The position numbers were made by a program, and so were the translations under genes. This document shows, piece by piece, positions 1 through 8,720 of a stretch of 64,000 nucleotides of DNA. The stretch is from NCBI GenBank assembly GCA_965214955.1, contig CBDCCU010000015.1, positions 26,342 to 90,341 of the forward strand, written 5' to 3'. Positions within the stretch are counted from its first letter, which is position 1, and each line of letters opens with the position of its first letter. The notes under the pieces are model-generated. The model did no database searches. It was not told where the DNA came from and worked only from the letters and a program-made list of their open reading frames with translations. The stretch comes from Aliikangiella sp965214955. GTDB lineage: Bacteria; Pseudomonadota; Gammaproteobacteria; Enterobacterales; Kangiellaceae.

Positions 1-179
1 AAGTAAATAGCAACACGCCCGATTTTGCTAAGCCCTAACTTGATCAACTGACAAGCCATTTTTGACGATAGCTGAGTTAACTCACCGTAAGAAAGCGACT
101 GCTTTTTATGGATTAAAGCCGTGGCTTGTAAATCCGATTGTGCTGAATGAGTTAATGTATGATGAAAGCGAGTTGGCAT
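1..179 (-). CDS. AMP-dependent acyl ligase/synthetase, N-terminal fragment (runs off left edge)
   Basis: Reading leftward from an ATG at 179 gives 59 codons open to the window edge. The peptide contains SLSYGELTQLSSKMACQLIK followed by LGLSKIGRVAIY, the typical opening of ANL-superfamily enzymes (acyl-CoA synthetases and adenylation domains), in which a short beta strand and a helix precede a conserved G-(D/I)-R-V-A segment. Such enzymes activate a carboxylic acid with ATP as an acyl-adenylate. The catalytic motifs lie outside the window, so the substrate cannot be inferred. Confidence 0.7.
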   Translation of the reverse strand, partial: MPTRFHHTLTHSAQSDLQATALIHKKQSLSYGELTQLSSKMACQLIKLGLSKIGRVAIY

Positions 180-370
180 TTTTTGTCATTGATTAGCGCT
201 TGATGGGGGTATTTTAGCGTAGATTGGGAGGTTAGTCATAAGGGATGTTGATTAGAGGGATATAGAAGCCTGCTTGTAGATTATTGGTATTAGTAAAAGC
301 TTCTTGAAAACCAAAGAATCATCCCCAATATAGGTCAATCTTGAATAGAGAAGGAATTAAGAAATTAGAA

Positions 371-1195
371 ATGTTGAAAAAAAGTGTTTGTGTTTTAAGG
401 GAATTATGGGATGTAAGGAAAAATAGGATTATAGGGCTTATCATTCTATATAGTGTGATCTTAGCTTCAATAGATTTGTTTTTCTTTAAAGATGCAGGAA
501 AAACCCTTCCTGACAACAGTATGCATTTTCAATTTCAACTAAGAAGCTATGAACACTACTTAATAACTAACGTCGATTTTGAGAAGTTGTCAATGCTAAA
601 AAAAGAGTTATTTCTTCAAAATGGACAAGAAAAAAAAATAACCTACCAGAAATTAGTCCAGTTTAAAGAGTTCCTTGCTCATCACACTAAACTACTTATT
701 TATCTGAAAGATATACAAAACGTAATTCTCTACAGTTCAAACGAGCTGCTAAAGGTAGAGGAAAAAGCTCGAAACAAAATGTCTCGACAAGAGATAAAGG
801 AATTAGATGAATTATTCAATAAAACTGATCTTAGTCTTGATAAATTTAAGAGATATATAGCCACTCTTGAGCAATCACAGAAACTTTTTCTTAAGGCAGT
901 ATCAACTAGTGGAGACACTCTAACATCTCAAGACCATATAAATTTCATTAACTTTCTAAGGAGCCAATATGGGGATAGAAATTCGTTGCTTAATGCTTTA
1001 CAAAGTGGGAATGACTTAGCTCGAAGTGTCATACAGACAACAAACGAATTTTTGTTAGTTTATCCAAAAATTATTGATGCATATAATAGATATGCAAACT
1101 ATGAAGAGCTTAAGAAAAATTGGGCTAAAATTATAACCTTTATCATATTGCTTATTTTTCAAGTCATAAGGGAAGAATCTACTGATAAACAGTAA
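371..1195 (+). CDS. hypothetical membrane protein with two terminal membrane segments
   Basis: I do not recognise this protein. The frame is open from a TTG at 341, but the ATG at 371 is a more ordinary start; neither has a strong ribosome binding site. A hydrophobic segment (IIGLIILYSVILASIDLFFF) lies near the N-terminus and a second (WAKIITFIILLIFQVI) near the C-terminus. The roughly 200 residues between them are charged and mostly helical, as in a periplasmic or cytoplasmic coiled-coil domain between two membrane anchors. A small membrane protein gene follows on the same strand after 75 bp. Codon use is very AT-rich, as in the rest of this accessory stretch. Confidence 0.6.
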   Translation: MLKKSVCVLRELWDVRKNRIIGLIILYSVILASIDLFFFKDAGKTLPDNSMHFQFQLRSYEHYLITNVDFEKLSMLKKELFLQNGQEKKITYQKLVQFKEFLAHHTKLLIYLKDIQNVILYSSNELLKVEEKARNKMSRQEIKELDELFNKTDLSLDKFKRYIATLEQSQKLFLKAVSTSGDTLTSQDHINFINFLRSQYGDRNSLLNALQSGNDLARSVIQTTNEFLLVYPKIIDAYNRYANYEELKKNWAKIITFIILLIFQVIREESTDKQ

Positions 1196-1270
1196 GTAGT
1201 TTCTCGATAGTCAGGGGTTGCCTTTATTTTTTAGTAAACAGAAAAGCATTTAAAACTACAGGGGGAGCAA

Positions 1271-1477
1271 GTGTTATTTTGGATATCAATAAGTATTTTT
1301 AGTTTTTCAATAGGGTTGATACTAAATAATTCAATTAAGAAGAATAATGAAAGAAAGCTTAAGCTACGCTCTATCCAGAGAAAGATTGAAGCTAAAGAAA
1401 AAGCTAAGGCGGCTAAGATTGAAGAAGAAAATTTAAATGATGTTCAGCGCAAGATTAAAGAGTTTAAGCAAAAATAA
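1271..1477 (+). CDS. small membrane-anchored coiled-coil protein (68 aa)
   Basis: The start is a GTG at 1271 with a purine-rich GGGGGAG sequence ending three bases before it, which supports a real gene. Residues 1-20 are hydrophobic (one membrane pass). The rest is a Lys/Glu-rich amphipathic helix, ending with NDVQRKIKEFKQK, that looks like a short coiled coil facing the cytoplasm. It may be co-transcribed with the membrane protein upstream. No family is recognised. Confidence 0.5.
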   Translation: MLFWISISIFSFSIGLILNNSIKKNNERKLKLRSIQRKIEAKEKAKAAKIEEENLNDVQRKIKEFKQK

Positions 1478-1671
1478 TTTTTAACAAGGAGTTTTGAACT
1501 AGGCATTATTTTGGGAGTAGATTCGAAGATGAACTTTAAATATTTAGGATTAAACCTAGCTCATTTTGCTAAGTGTTGGTTTGGGGTAAGCTGCTTAATT
1601 TAAATTAAAACCATGAGAATTAATAAAGTTTAAAAGTTATAAATAAAATGTGTTAAATTTCTCAATTATTA

Positions 1672-1797
1672 CGTTTTATCATAGCCTGATAATTTTGCGT
1701 TTACTATGTGTGGATTTTCTAATATTTGAGATCACTTCTTTTTAAATTGGTTTTGTATTGTAGCGCCAAGCTTTTTCCATTCTTTTAAAGCCAGTTT
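1672..1797 (-). pseudogene. relE: decayed RelE-family toxin gene
   Basis: Read on the minus strand, 1797 to 1741 encodes LALKEWKKLGATIQNQFKK, which closely matches the N-terminal part of E. coli RelE (...ALKEWRKLGSTVREQLKKK..., from memory). The same frame then meets a TGA at about 1732 and resumes as SQILENPHIVNAKLSG, matching RelE's ...ESPRIEANKLRG. Two further stops follow directly. There is no start codon, the frame is interrupted and the catalytic C-terminal half is missing, so this is a relic of an mRNA-interferase toxin. The matching antitoxin remnant lies just upstream on the same strand. Confidence 0.7.
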
Positions 1798-1809
1798 TTA
1801 AACCCAAGT

Positions 1810-1929
1810 TCATAGCTTATTCAAGCTAACTCTTATGGTTTCTTTGTTTTTTCTACTTTCAGCAATTCTTAGTAGTTTAAGATCTTCAACATGATCTATC
1901 AAAAACTCATAAATTCTGCTGGTATGCAA
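1810..1929 (-). pseudogene. C-terminal remnant of a RelB/StbD-type (Phd/YefM) antitoxin
   Basis: The minus strand from 1929 reads through YEFLIDHVEDLKLLRIAESR and ends with IRVSLNKL before a TGA at 1810. The layout (Y-E-x-L-(I/L)-D-x-(L/V)-E-D, then (K/R)-V-(S/T)-L-(D/N)-x-L at the C-terminus) is that of antitoxins paired with RelE; E. coli RelB ends VRVTLDEL. Only about 39 codons remain, bounded upstream by an in-frame TAA, so the DNA-binding N-terminal part is lost. Antitoxin then toxin is the normal relBE order. Confidence 0.6.
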
Positions 1930-2032
1930 TTAAATAAGGTAATTAAATAAGGTAAAAAACAGTTGGTTGAACTGGTTATGTTGGTTATTCTAACCAAAAG
2001 TTTTTCCCGTTTATTGTAGCGTTATATTCACA

Positions 2033-2764
2033 ATGAAATTAATTGTATTATGCTTACTGATATTCTCTGCGCAGATCTATTCTGAAGAGTTCAATGTTAA
2101 TTTACTTATGTCTGAGTACGGATTGAGCCCTCAATCTATCGAGAACATTAACGACGGACAGTATTATAATAATCATCATTTTGTAACAATAGAGTTTAAT
2201 GAGCTTCAAATAAGCACTAAAGATAAACGAACTGGCTCATTAGGTTTTGAAGAAAATGGAATAAGATACTTTACAACTAACAAAGGAGAGTGGGGAGCAA
2301 AACTAGAAGTAGCAATTAATAGTGTTAACAAACTGCTTCTTGAAGAATATGTATCTCATATTTACCCAAAGTATAGCGATGGAGGAGCGCTGTATATTGT
2401 CCATAATACGTCGATGAATAACAAAAATAGTAAGCTCAGTGTTATATCGGATCGCTCAAAGCCCTCTAAACCCAAGTTAATAACATTACTGCCTGATACA
2501 CCCTATAGTTTTCACACAGATAAGTCTAAGTTAGATCGATCTCCCCTTGTGATGCTTGGGGAAAAAAGCATTATGGTATTACATGACCATGATAGATTGG
2601 AGATACTGTTGTGGAATGTCTTTTGGGAAAATAAGCTATTTCCATCTAGCATTGTGAGATATAAAAATAATTATTTTGTTGGGTTGTCGCATGGGGTTGC
2701 GGTTGTACCGGTAAATGATACTGAAAGCACTGTTTTTTATGCGGACAAAGAATTCAACAAATAA
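2033..2764 (+). CDS. hypothetical secreted protein (243 aa)
   Basis: The start ATG is followed by a clear signal peptide (MKLIVLCLLIFSAQIYS, likely cut before EEF). The mature part is about 225 residues of mixed beta-rich sequence with no cysteines or motifs I recognise. It stands alone between the relBE relic and a GFA-family gene and is probably periplasmic. No function is proposed. Confidence 0.6.
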   Translation: MKLIVLCLLIFSAQIYSEEFNVNLLMSEYGLSPQSIENINDGQYYNNHHFVTIEFNELQISTKDKRTGSLGFEENGIRYFTTNKGEWGAKLEVAINSVNKLLLEEYVSHIYPKYSDGGALYIVHNTSMNNKNSKLSVISDRSKPSKPKLITLLPDTPYSFHTDKSKLDRSPLVMLGEKSIMVLHDHDRLEILLWNVFWENKLFPSSIVRYKNNYFVGLSHGVAVVPVNDTESTVFYADKEFNK

Positions 2765-2854
2765 ACTGTTAAAAGTTGAGAATCTCTTTAAATATGTATA
2801 AATTGACTCCGTTTTTTTCTGCTTAGATTTACTATTATGTTTCAACGAGAAAAT

Positions 2855-3238
2855 ATGAAATATTCAGGAAGTTGTCATTGTGGCAAAGTTAAATTTCAAG
2901 TCGAAGCGCCAGAGGTTATTGACGCGGATAAGTGTAATTGTTCTATCTGTAGCAAGTCGGGTTATTTGCATTTAATAGTGCCAGAATCAAAGTTTAAGCT
3001 GTTGTCAGGTGAAGAATATTTATCGACTTACACTTTTAATACTAAAGTGGCGCAACACTATTTTTGCAAGCATTGTGGCATTAAGCCATTTTATATACCT
3101 CGTTCAAATCCCGATGGTGTAGACGTTAATATTAACTGCATTGATACGCCAATTGTAAAGCTAAAAATATCGGACTTTGATGGTCAAAATTGGGAATCTC
3201 ACGCGCATACATTGAGGCATAAAAGCAAAGAATCATAA
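2855..3238 (+). CDS. GFA family protein (glutathione-dependent formaldehyde-activating/CENP-V fold)
   Basis: The protein opens GSCHCGKVKFQVE, continues with CNCSICSKSG and later has CKHCGI, the three cysteine clusters that bind the two zinc ions of the Mss4-like GFA fold. The frame is open from an ATG at 2837, but the ATG at 2855 has a better-placed purine run (CGAGAAAAT) and gives the usual family N-terminus, so I chose it. Biochemical roles of most family members are unknown; S-(hydroxymethyl)glutathione synthase is the founding activity and should not be assumed here. Two more family members occur at 4990 and 15001. Confidence 0.85.
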   Translation: MKYSGSCHCGKVKFQVEAPEVIDADKCNCSICSKSGYLHLIVPESKFKLLSGEEYLSTYTFNTKVAQHYFCKHCGIKPFYIPRSNPDGVDVNINCIDTPIVKLKISDFDGQNWESHAHTLRHKSKES

Positions 3239-3530
3239 CAAAAAATTTAAGAGTGTTATGTGATGCTTGGTACTCCAACTTAAATTCGAGCAGCTCGTAG
3301 AATAACTATTAGTCCTATAAAACAATGAAGTTTATATGGTTAGTAAATAGTTTGAGCGAACAGATTTTAATTCTATATACCTACTCTCTAGTTATATAAA
3401 AATATTACTAAAATACAGAAAACTCTAATTTATATGTTTTTCTTGAAAAAACATGTGGTTTTTATAAAAATATAAGAAACACGCAATTTTTGAAGGTATC
3501 TTTGAGATTGAGCTTTTTTGAAGATCAGCC

Positions 3531-3710
3531 GTGAATAACTCTGCGAGCAAGATAATATATCTAGCTCTTCAAAATAATGGGAAGATAAGTCAGAGAAAAA
3601 GAGAACGTTTTAAAAGTTGGATCAATGAAGATAATTTACAGAATTTAGAAAAAATAATCTGCCACTTACTTGAAGATATTAATAGTAAGAGTAAAGAAAA
3701 CAATCAGTAA
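3531..3710 (+). CDS. possible small protein or gene remnant (59 aa)
   Basis: A GTG at 3531 opens 59 codons ending with TAA at 3710, with an in-frame stop just upstream and no good ribosome binding site. The product is charged and helical (NNGKISQRKRERF, then EKIICHLLEDINSK). From memory the N-GG-x-(I/L)-S-x-x-(K/R)-R pattern resembles the C-terminal end of some Fic-domain proteins, so it could be the last piece of a lost gene. The flanking bases (3239-3530 and 3711-3827) hold nothing else I can identify. Confidence 0.25.
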   Translation: MNNSASKIIYLALQNNGKISQRKRERFKSWINEDNLQNLEKIICHLLEDINSKSKENNQ

Positions 3711-3827
3711 CGTTTTCTGAAGAATAAATTTAAATGATAATTAAAAAATCAATGGTGCTAGTGAGGATTTGATTTAGCAAATTAATTTTATTGCCAGTAA
3801 CAAATAACAATGATCAAGGGATAACAA

Positions 3828-4469
3828 ATGATAGATCTACTTTCACTCTTAATGATAGGGCTTGCCTTTTTTGTGGTTGCTGTATCTCCAGGACCAGCCA
3901 ATATTTCTAATGCTGTTATAGCCATGAGTTATGGGAGAAAGGCGAGTTTAATTTATGGTGCGGGACTTTCGTCTGGGCTTGTATTTTGGGGCATTATAGC
4001 AGCAAGTGGTATGGGCGCGGTTCTACAAAGTTCGGTGTATCTTTTAATGGCGCTTAAATTTTTAGGCGGTCTGTATCTATTATGGCTAGCCTACTTATCG
4101 GGTAAGTCTGCATTTAAATCTCAAAGTGATAGCGCCGAAAATACTAGCCAAGCTATATCTAGCAAAAAATGGTTTATCCGAGGATTTATTCTTAATGTTT
4201 CAAATCCAAAAACAGTTATCGCTTGGCTGGCTGCGTTATCTGTTGGTTTAGATACTGGTGACAGTATGTACGCATTAGCATCAGGTGTGGCAGTATGTAT
4301 ATTGGTTGGCTTTTTAACAAATGCTATGTATTCACTGGTTTTCTCAGTTAGCGGTGTAATGAAAAGCTACCAAATTATTAGTCGTTGGGTGAATGGCATT
4401 GCTTCTGTGCTTTTTGCCACTGCTGGTATTGGCTTAATAAGATCAGCCTTTAATCGAAGTGCCGCTTAA
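3828..4469 (+). CDS. LysE/RhtB family amino-acid exporter
   Basis: At 213 residues with six hydrophobic segments, it has the family's size and topology. The N-terminal signature PGPANISNAVIAMSYGRKAS followed by a G-x-x-x-G stretch is characteristic of LysE/RhtB permeases, which export amino acids such as homoserine, threonine or lysine, or related metabolites, across the inner membrane. The substrate cannot be told from the sequence. It is a single gene with no adjacent LysR-type regulator. Confidence 0.9.
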   Translation: MIDLLSLLMIGLAFFVVAVSPGPANISNAVIAMSYGRKASLIYGAGLSSGLVFWGIIAASGMGAVLQSSVYLLMALKFLGGLYLLWLAYLSGKSAFKSQSDSAENTSQAISSKKWFIRGFILNVSNPKTVIAWLAALSVGLDTGDSMYALASGVAVCILVGFLTNAMYSLVFSVSGVMKSYQIISRWVNGIASVLFATAGIGLIRSAFNRSAA

Positions 4470-4566
4470 TAACAAAAATATTAACTTCAAATCATATCTA
4501 CAGGCTATATGTGACTAAAATTTAGTTTTATGTTTTTATCAAACACCATTCATTGCTAGGCTCCAG

Positions 4567-4932
4567 ATGAAGAAATATAAATATCAAAAATTAGCCAAAG
4601 CCATCTTTGCACTGATATTCATTGCCTCATTACTGATCATTGCTCAGGATACTTGGCTTAAAAGTCAATTTGAAAAAAATACTAATTATTATTTAAATCA
4701 AGCAAGCGTAGAAGCACTAAACCTAGAAATAGATAAAGAGCTTTTATTTTATGCCGAAAACGGAAACTTACCGGCAATAAAAAAAGTTCTAAAAATGAAA
4801 GTAGAAGAAAACACCAAAGTAATAAAAGAGCGACTACAAGATAGCCGGCATGATGAGAGTAGTATCTTGCTAATGCAACGTTCATTAAAATACGATCCTA
4901 GAAATTGCAATGAGAGTTCTTTAAGTCTATAA
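4567..4932 (+). CDS. hypothetical single-pass membrane protein (121 aa)
   Basis: A basic N-terminus precedes one hydrophobic segment (AIFALIFIASLLIIAQDTWL); the remaining ~90 residues are charged and helical and would face the periplasm. No family is recognised. The gene is followed after 57 bp by a GFA-family gene on the same strand. Confidence 0.5.
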   Translation: MKKYKYQKLAKAIFALIFIASLLIIAQDTWLKSQFEKNTNYYLNQASVEALNLEIDKELLFYAENGNLPAIKKVLKMKVEENTKVIKERLQDSRHDESSILLMQRSLKYDPRNCNESSLSL

Positions 4933-4989
4933 ATTGGCTCTATTTTTTCTGCTTATAATAACTGTTAGGCTCTACAAAGGAGTTTAGAA

Positions 4990-5397
4990 ATGTCTAAAGG
5001 TGAATGTAATTGTGGTGTAGTGACATTTGATATTAAATCTCAAGTATCCGATATTTTTATTTGCCATTGCTCCATATGTAGAAAATTTACTGGAAGTGGT
5101 GGAATTGCAGTTGTTATCGTTCCGAAGGCTGATTTTCAATGGTTATCTGGAGAGAGCTATATTCAAAAGTGGAATAAGCCAGGGCACGATTGGGAGGCTT
5201 GTTTCTGTAAAGATTGTGGATCTCCATTACCTGGGATGGATAGCGAATTTTATATGTATGTGCCAGCAAGTTTAATAACTGAAGGCGCAGAAAATTTAGA
5301 AGTAGCTCATCACATTTGGGTTGATTCAAAGGCGCATTGGGAAGTTATTGCAGATTCGGGCAAACAGCATAAAGGTGCATTTAACTCTAATAATTAA
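4990..5397 (+). CDS. GFA family protein (second copy)
   Basis: A good ribosome binding site (AAAGGAG) precedes the ATG. Zinc-binding clusters are visible as ECNCGVVTFDI, CHCSICRKFTGSGG and CFCKDCGSPLPG, in the right order and spacing for the Mss4-like fold. This version keeps the FTGSGG segment lacking in the copy at 2855, so the paralogs differ in their active-site region. Function beyond zinc binding is unknown. Confidence 0.88.
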   Translation: MSKGECNCGVVTFDIKSQVSDIFICHCSICRKFTGSGGIAVVIVPKADFQWLSGESYIQKWNKPGHDWEACFCKDCGSPLPGMDSEFYMYVPASLITEGAENLEVAHHIWVDSKAHWEVIADSGKQHKGAFNSNN

Positions 5398-5433
5398 CAA
5401 AGCATTCAAAACAACCTCCCCAGAAGCGTTAAA

Positions 5434-6687
5434 CTACCCTCGCACTTGCCCCTCACCTATCACAACAAATTTTTCACTGGTTAAAGACTCTAGCCCCATG
5501 GGGCCATAGGCATGAATTTTTGATGTAGAAATACCAATTTCGGCACCTAACCCTAACTCGCCGCCATCTGAAAATCGAGATGAAGCATTTGCCATAACTA
5601 CCGATGCATCAATTCGATTAATAAATTGTTCCGCGTGTTGTTGGTTTTCGGTGGCAATAACTTCGGTGTGTCCCGAGCCGTATTGATCAATAAACTCAAT
5701 CGCTTCTTCAATATCGCTTACTACTTTAATGGTTATTTTTAAAGATAAAAATTCAGTGGCAAAGTCTTGCTCGGTGGCAAGTTGTATTTGGGGTAAAATG
5801 GCTTGCGTTTTGTCGCAACCCAACAGTTCAACATTATATTTTTCTAGCGCTTTTTGAGCTTGTGGTAAAAATGTTTTGGCTATGTCTTGGTCAACAAGCA
5901 ACCCTTCAAGCGCATTACATACTCCAGGTCTTTGGGTTTTGCCGTTAACCAAAAGATTAAGCGCTTTTTCAAGGTTAGCGTATCGGTCAACGTATAAATG
6001 ACAAATGCCTTGGTAGTGTTTAATTACTGGAATATAACTATTAGCGACCACATATTTAATCAGACTTTCTCCGCCTCTTGGGATCACTACATCAATCAGC
6101 TCATCAAGCTTGAGTAAGTCATTTAAAATACTGCGTTCGGTGGTGGCTAATACTTGAATTAAATCTTGGGGCAAGTTGGCTTTTGATAAAGCTTCTTGCC
6201 AGCATTTAGCAATTACTTGGTTGGTTTCAAAGGCTTCTTTACCGCCTCTTAAGATAATGCCATTACCACTTTTTAACGCTAAAGAAGCTGCTTCTACGGT
6301 AACATTAGGGCGTGACTCATAGATCATTAAAATAATGCCTAATGGAATTCTTTTTTTGCCGACTTTAATGCCGTTAGGGCGAGTTATTTCGTTTGTGGTA
6401 GTTACTAAGGGATCTCTTAACTCGGCAACTTCATGTAGTGATTCACACATTTGAGCAATGACTTTATCGTTAATGGTTAGACGATCAATCATTGCATCGG
6501 AAAGTTGATTAAGTTTGGCTTTTTGTCGATCAATTTGATTGGCATTTTTTAAAGCATCAGCTTGCTTTTGCAAAGACTTCGACATCTCAAAAAGCACTTG
6601 GTTTTTTTGTTTGCTGGTTGCCGTTAGTAATTTTTTAGATGCTTTTTTTGCTTTTTTACAGTTAGTAATTAATTGCTCTTTATTCAT
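5434..6687 (-). CDS. proA: gamma-glutamyl phosphate reductase
   Basis: ProA reduces gamma-glutamyl phosphate with NADPH to glutamate-5-semialdehyde, the second step of proline synthesis. The 417 residues match the family length. YESRPNVTVEAASLALKSGN and ILRGGKEA lie in the cofactor-binding region, IPRGGESLI follows, and the catalytic cysteine is C257 in RPGVCNALEG; the C-terminal MANASSRFSDGGELGLGAE block is also present. It lies 65 bp downstream of proB, so the two are probably one operon. Confidence 0.97.
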   Translation of the reverse strand: MNKEQLITNCKKAKKASKKLLTATSKQKNQVLFEMSKSLQKQADALKNANQIDRQKAKLNQLSDAMIDRLTINDKVIAQMCESLHEVAELRDPLVTTTNEITRPNGIKVGKKRIPLGIILMIYESRPNVTVEAASLALKSGNGIILRGGKEAFETNQVIAKCWQEALSKANLPQDLIQVLATTERSILNDLLKLDELIDVVIPRGGESLIKYVVANSYIPVIKHYQGICHLYVDRYANLEKALNLLVNGKTQRPGVCNALEGLLVDQDIAKTFLPQAQKALEKYNVELLGCDKTQAILPQIQLATEQDFATEFLSLKITIKVVSDIEEAIEFIDQYGSGHTEVIATENQQHAEQFINRIDASVVMANASSRFSDGGELGLGAEIGISTSKIHAYGPMGLESLTSEKFVVIGEGQVRG

Positions 6688-6752
6688 AATATTATGTGCT
6701 ATAGGGTTAGATAAAAAATCAATAAAATATTAGTTCAACAACTTAGTTGAGT

Positions 6753-7547
6753 TTAACGAGCATTAAATAAAGTGCCAGGATTATGACTAGCTTTTAATGC
6801 CTCAAAAGTTTCTGCTTTACGACCATTAACAATAAGCGTTTCAATTTGTTTGTTGGTTGCGGTAATGGCAGCTTGTAGTTTGGTAGTCATGCCGCCAGTG
6901 GCAATGGGGTTGCTGGTATCACTAGCATAATTCATTATTTGATCGTCAATGGTATTAATTTGGGTGAGCATTTTTGCATCACTATGCTCTGCGGGATTTT
7001 TATCATATAGCCCGTCAACGTCGCTGCAAATAATTAGCCTGTCGGCTTTACACATTATTGCAACTTTAGCGGCTAAGTTATCGTTGTCTCCAACAACTAG
7101 CTCATCTATGACCACTGAATCATTTTCATTAATAATAGGAAGTGCATTTACTTTAAACAAATGACCTAAAGTATTTTTGGCATTAAGACGTCGTTTTTCG
7201 CTTTCAAGATCCGAACGAGTCAGTAGTAGTTGAGCACAAGGTATATCAAAAAATCGCTGCCAATGTTGCATAACTTGGTTTTGACCAATGGCGGCAAGAG
7301 CTTGTTTTTCGGGAATGGTTCTTCTTTGTTTGAGATCAGTGCCAGTTATTCCCGCTCCAGCGGCTACACTACCAGAGCTAACTAAAACCACTTGTTTGTT
7401 ATTGTGGTGGCACTGATGAATAAAATCGGCTAACGCCAATAAATGTTGGGTACTACAACCCACACCATTAGGTGCAATAAGCGAACTGCCTACTTTAATA
7501 ACAACTCGTTTCCAATTGTCTGATAACTGTTTCACACACAAACTCAC
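6753..7547 (-). CDS. proB: glutamate 5-kinase, short form without PUA domain
   Basis: ProB phosphorylates glutamate to start proline synthesis. The amino-acid-kinase domain is complete: VVIKVGSSLIAPNG near residue 16, VSSGSVAAGAG, NENDSVV, FGDNDNLAA-like VGDNDNLAAKVA and IATGGMTTKLQAA. The protein stops at 264 residues just after this domain, whereas the familiar enterobacterial enzyme has about 367 with a C-terminal RNA-binding-type PUA domain. No PUA sequence follows in any frame before proA. The start is a GTG at 7547 with a weak ribosome binding site; a GTG at 7535 is an alternative. Confidence 0.95.
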   Translation of the reverse strand: MSLCVKQLSDNWKRVVIKVGSSLIAPNGVGCSTQHLLALADFIHQCHHNNKQVVLVSSGSVAAGAGITGTDLKQRRTIPEKQALAAIGQNQVMQHWQRFFDIPCAQLLLTRSDLESEKRRLNAKNTLGHLFKVNALPIINENDSVVIDELVVGDNDNLAAKVAIMCKADRLIICSDVDGLYDKNPAEHSDAKMLTQINTIDDQIMNYASDTSNPIATGGMTTKLQAAITATNKQIETLIVNGRKAETFEALKASHNPGTLFNAR

Positions 7548-7850
7548 GTTAATTGGCTGATGCTAGCTAGAACTTGGTTAAATTAAATGGCTAAGTTGTT
7601 GAGATCAAGCAAGATCAAAGAATGTCTTATAAGTATTAGCAATATGTACTCGTTCTCCTTCAAGAAGGATGATTTAAGTAGGGTATTTTGAAGTAGAACT
7701 TAGCAAGGAACGTAGATACAACTATGTTTGAGATAACCATTTTGAGTACAAGTTAAAAATTAATATTTTTAAAAATAGAGCACGTATATAGCAAGTTTTC
7801 GGTTCGTTTTATGTAATTAAAACCACTATTGTGTCTCTATTAGGTACAAA
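7548..7850. other. intergenic region between divergent proB and ada-like genes
   Basis: This 303-bp stretch must hold the promoters of both proBA (minus) and the Ada-like gene (plus). I see no convincing operator. Its one recognisable feature is the MITE-end relic at 7647-7664. Confidence 0.4.
7647..7664 (+). repeat. solitary terminal-repeat relic of the 266-bp element
   Basis: TACTCGTTCTCCTTCAAG differs by one base from the left end of the 266-bp elements at 14041 and 49866. No matching right end or internal sequence lies nearby, so it is probably a decayed end of a third copy. Confidence 0.45.
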
Positions 7851-8720
7851 ATGTTAAAGGACATTAAAGTGACTCAAAACGATAACCGCACAAATTATGA
7901 GCGTATTGCTTATGCAATAGATCACATTAAAAAGAATTTTAAAGAGCAACCAAGCTTAGAGGCAATTGCTAAGGAAATTCATGTTAGTCCTTTTCATTTT
8001 CAGCGTTTATTTACCGATTGGGCCGGTGTTAGCCCGAAAAAATTTACCCAATATTTAAGTGTTGGTTACGCAAAAAATCTTTTAAGAAACGAAAAACTGA
8101 GTTTGTTAGGCACGGCAGAAGAAACGGGCTTATCAAGCACTGGGCGCTTACACGATTTATTCGTTAACATCGAAGGAATGACACCCGGTGAGTACAAAAG
8201 AGGCGGTGAGAGTTTAGCAATTAACTATTGTTTTGCCGAAAGCCCTTTTGGAAAAATTATTTTAGCATCAACACCCAAAGGCGTTTGTCATATAGCTTTT
8301 AAAGAGGATGAAACAATAGCCTTAGCCGAGCTAAAACAAAGATTTCCTAATGCAAATTATCATCAGGTGGTGGATAAATACCAACAAGATGCCTTGTACA
8401 TTTTTCAACAAGACTGGTCTCACCTTGATCAAATTAAGCTTCATTTAAAGGGCTCGCAGTTTCAGTTAAAAGTATGGGAAACACTACTTAAAATCCCCAT
8501 GGGCGGACTATCATCTTATGGCGAAATAGCCAAAGCAGTAGGCAGCCCCAAAGCTTCAAGAGCAGTAGGCACCGCTGTTGGCAATAATCCTGTTGCTTAT
8601 TTAATTCCATGTCATCGAGTGATTCAAGCAACAGGTGGACTTGGCGGTTATATGTGGGGCGAAACTCGCAAATCAGCCATGATAGGTTGGGAAGCGGCTA
8701 AAATGGGTGCACAAGCCTAA
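7851..8720 (+). CDS. Ada-like AraC-type regulator fused to O6-methylguanine-DNA methyltransferase
   Basis: Residues ~15-120 form an AraC helix-turn-helix domain (IHVSPFHFQRLFTDWAGVSP, then TPGEYKRGG). Residues ~125-285 are a methylated-DNA-protein cysteine methyltransferase with the active-site PCHRV motif at C254. E. coli Ada has an additional N-terminal zinc domain with C38 that senses methylphosphotriesters; it is absent here, so this two-domain form may repair O6-alkylguanine while its signal for transcriptional switching is unclear. The next gene overlaps by one base (TAATG). A GTG at 7869 with AAAGGA before it is an alternative start. Confidence 0.92.
   Translation: MLKDIKVTQNDNRTNYERIAYAIDHIKKNFKEQPSLEAIAKEIHVSPFHFQRLFTDWAGVSPKKFTQYLSVGYAKNLLRNEKLSLLGTAEETGLSSTGRLHDLFVNIEGMTPGEYKRGGESLAINYCFAESPFGKIILASTPKGVCHIAFKEDETIALAELKQRFPNANYHQVVDKYQQDALYIFQQDWSHLDQIKLHLKGSQFQLKVWETLLKIPMGGLSSYGEIAKAVGSPKASRAVGTAVGNNPVAYLIPCHRVIQATGGLGGYMWGETRKSAMIGWEAAKMGAQA

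Noticed and set aside
3531..3710. Fic-domain protein
   Set aside because: Only a vague C-terminal resemblance is present and the HPFxxGNG catalytic motif is absent, so it is kept only as a low-confidence small ORF.
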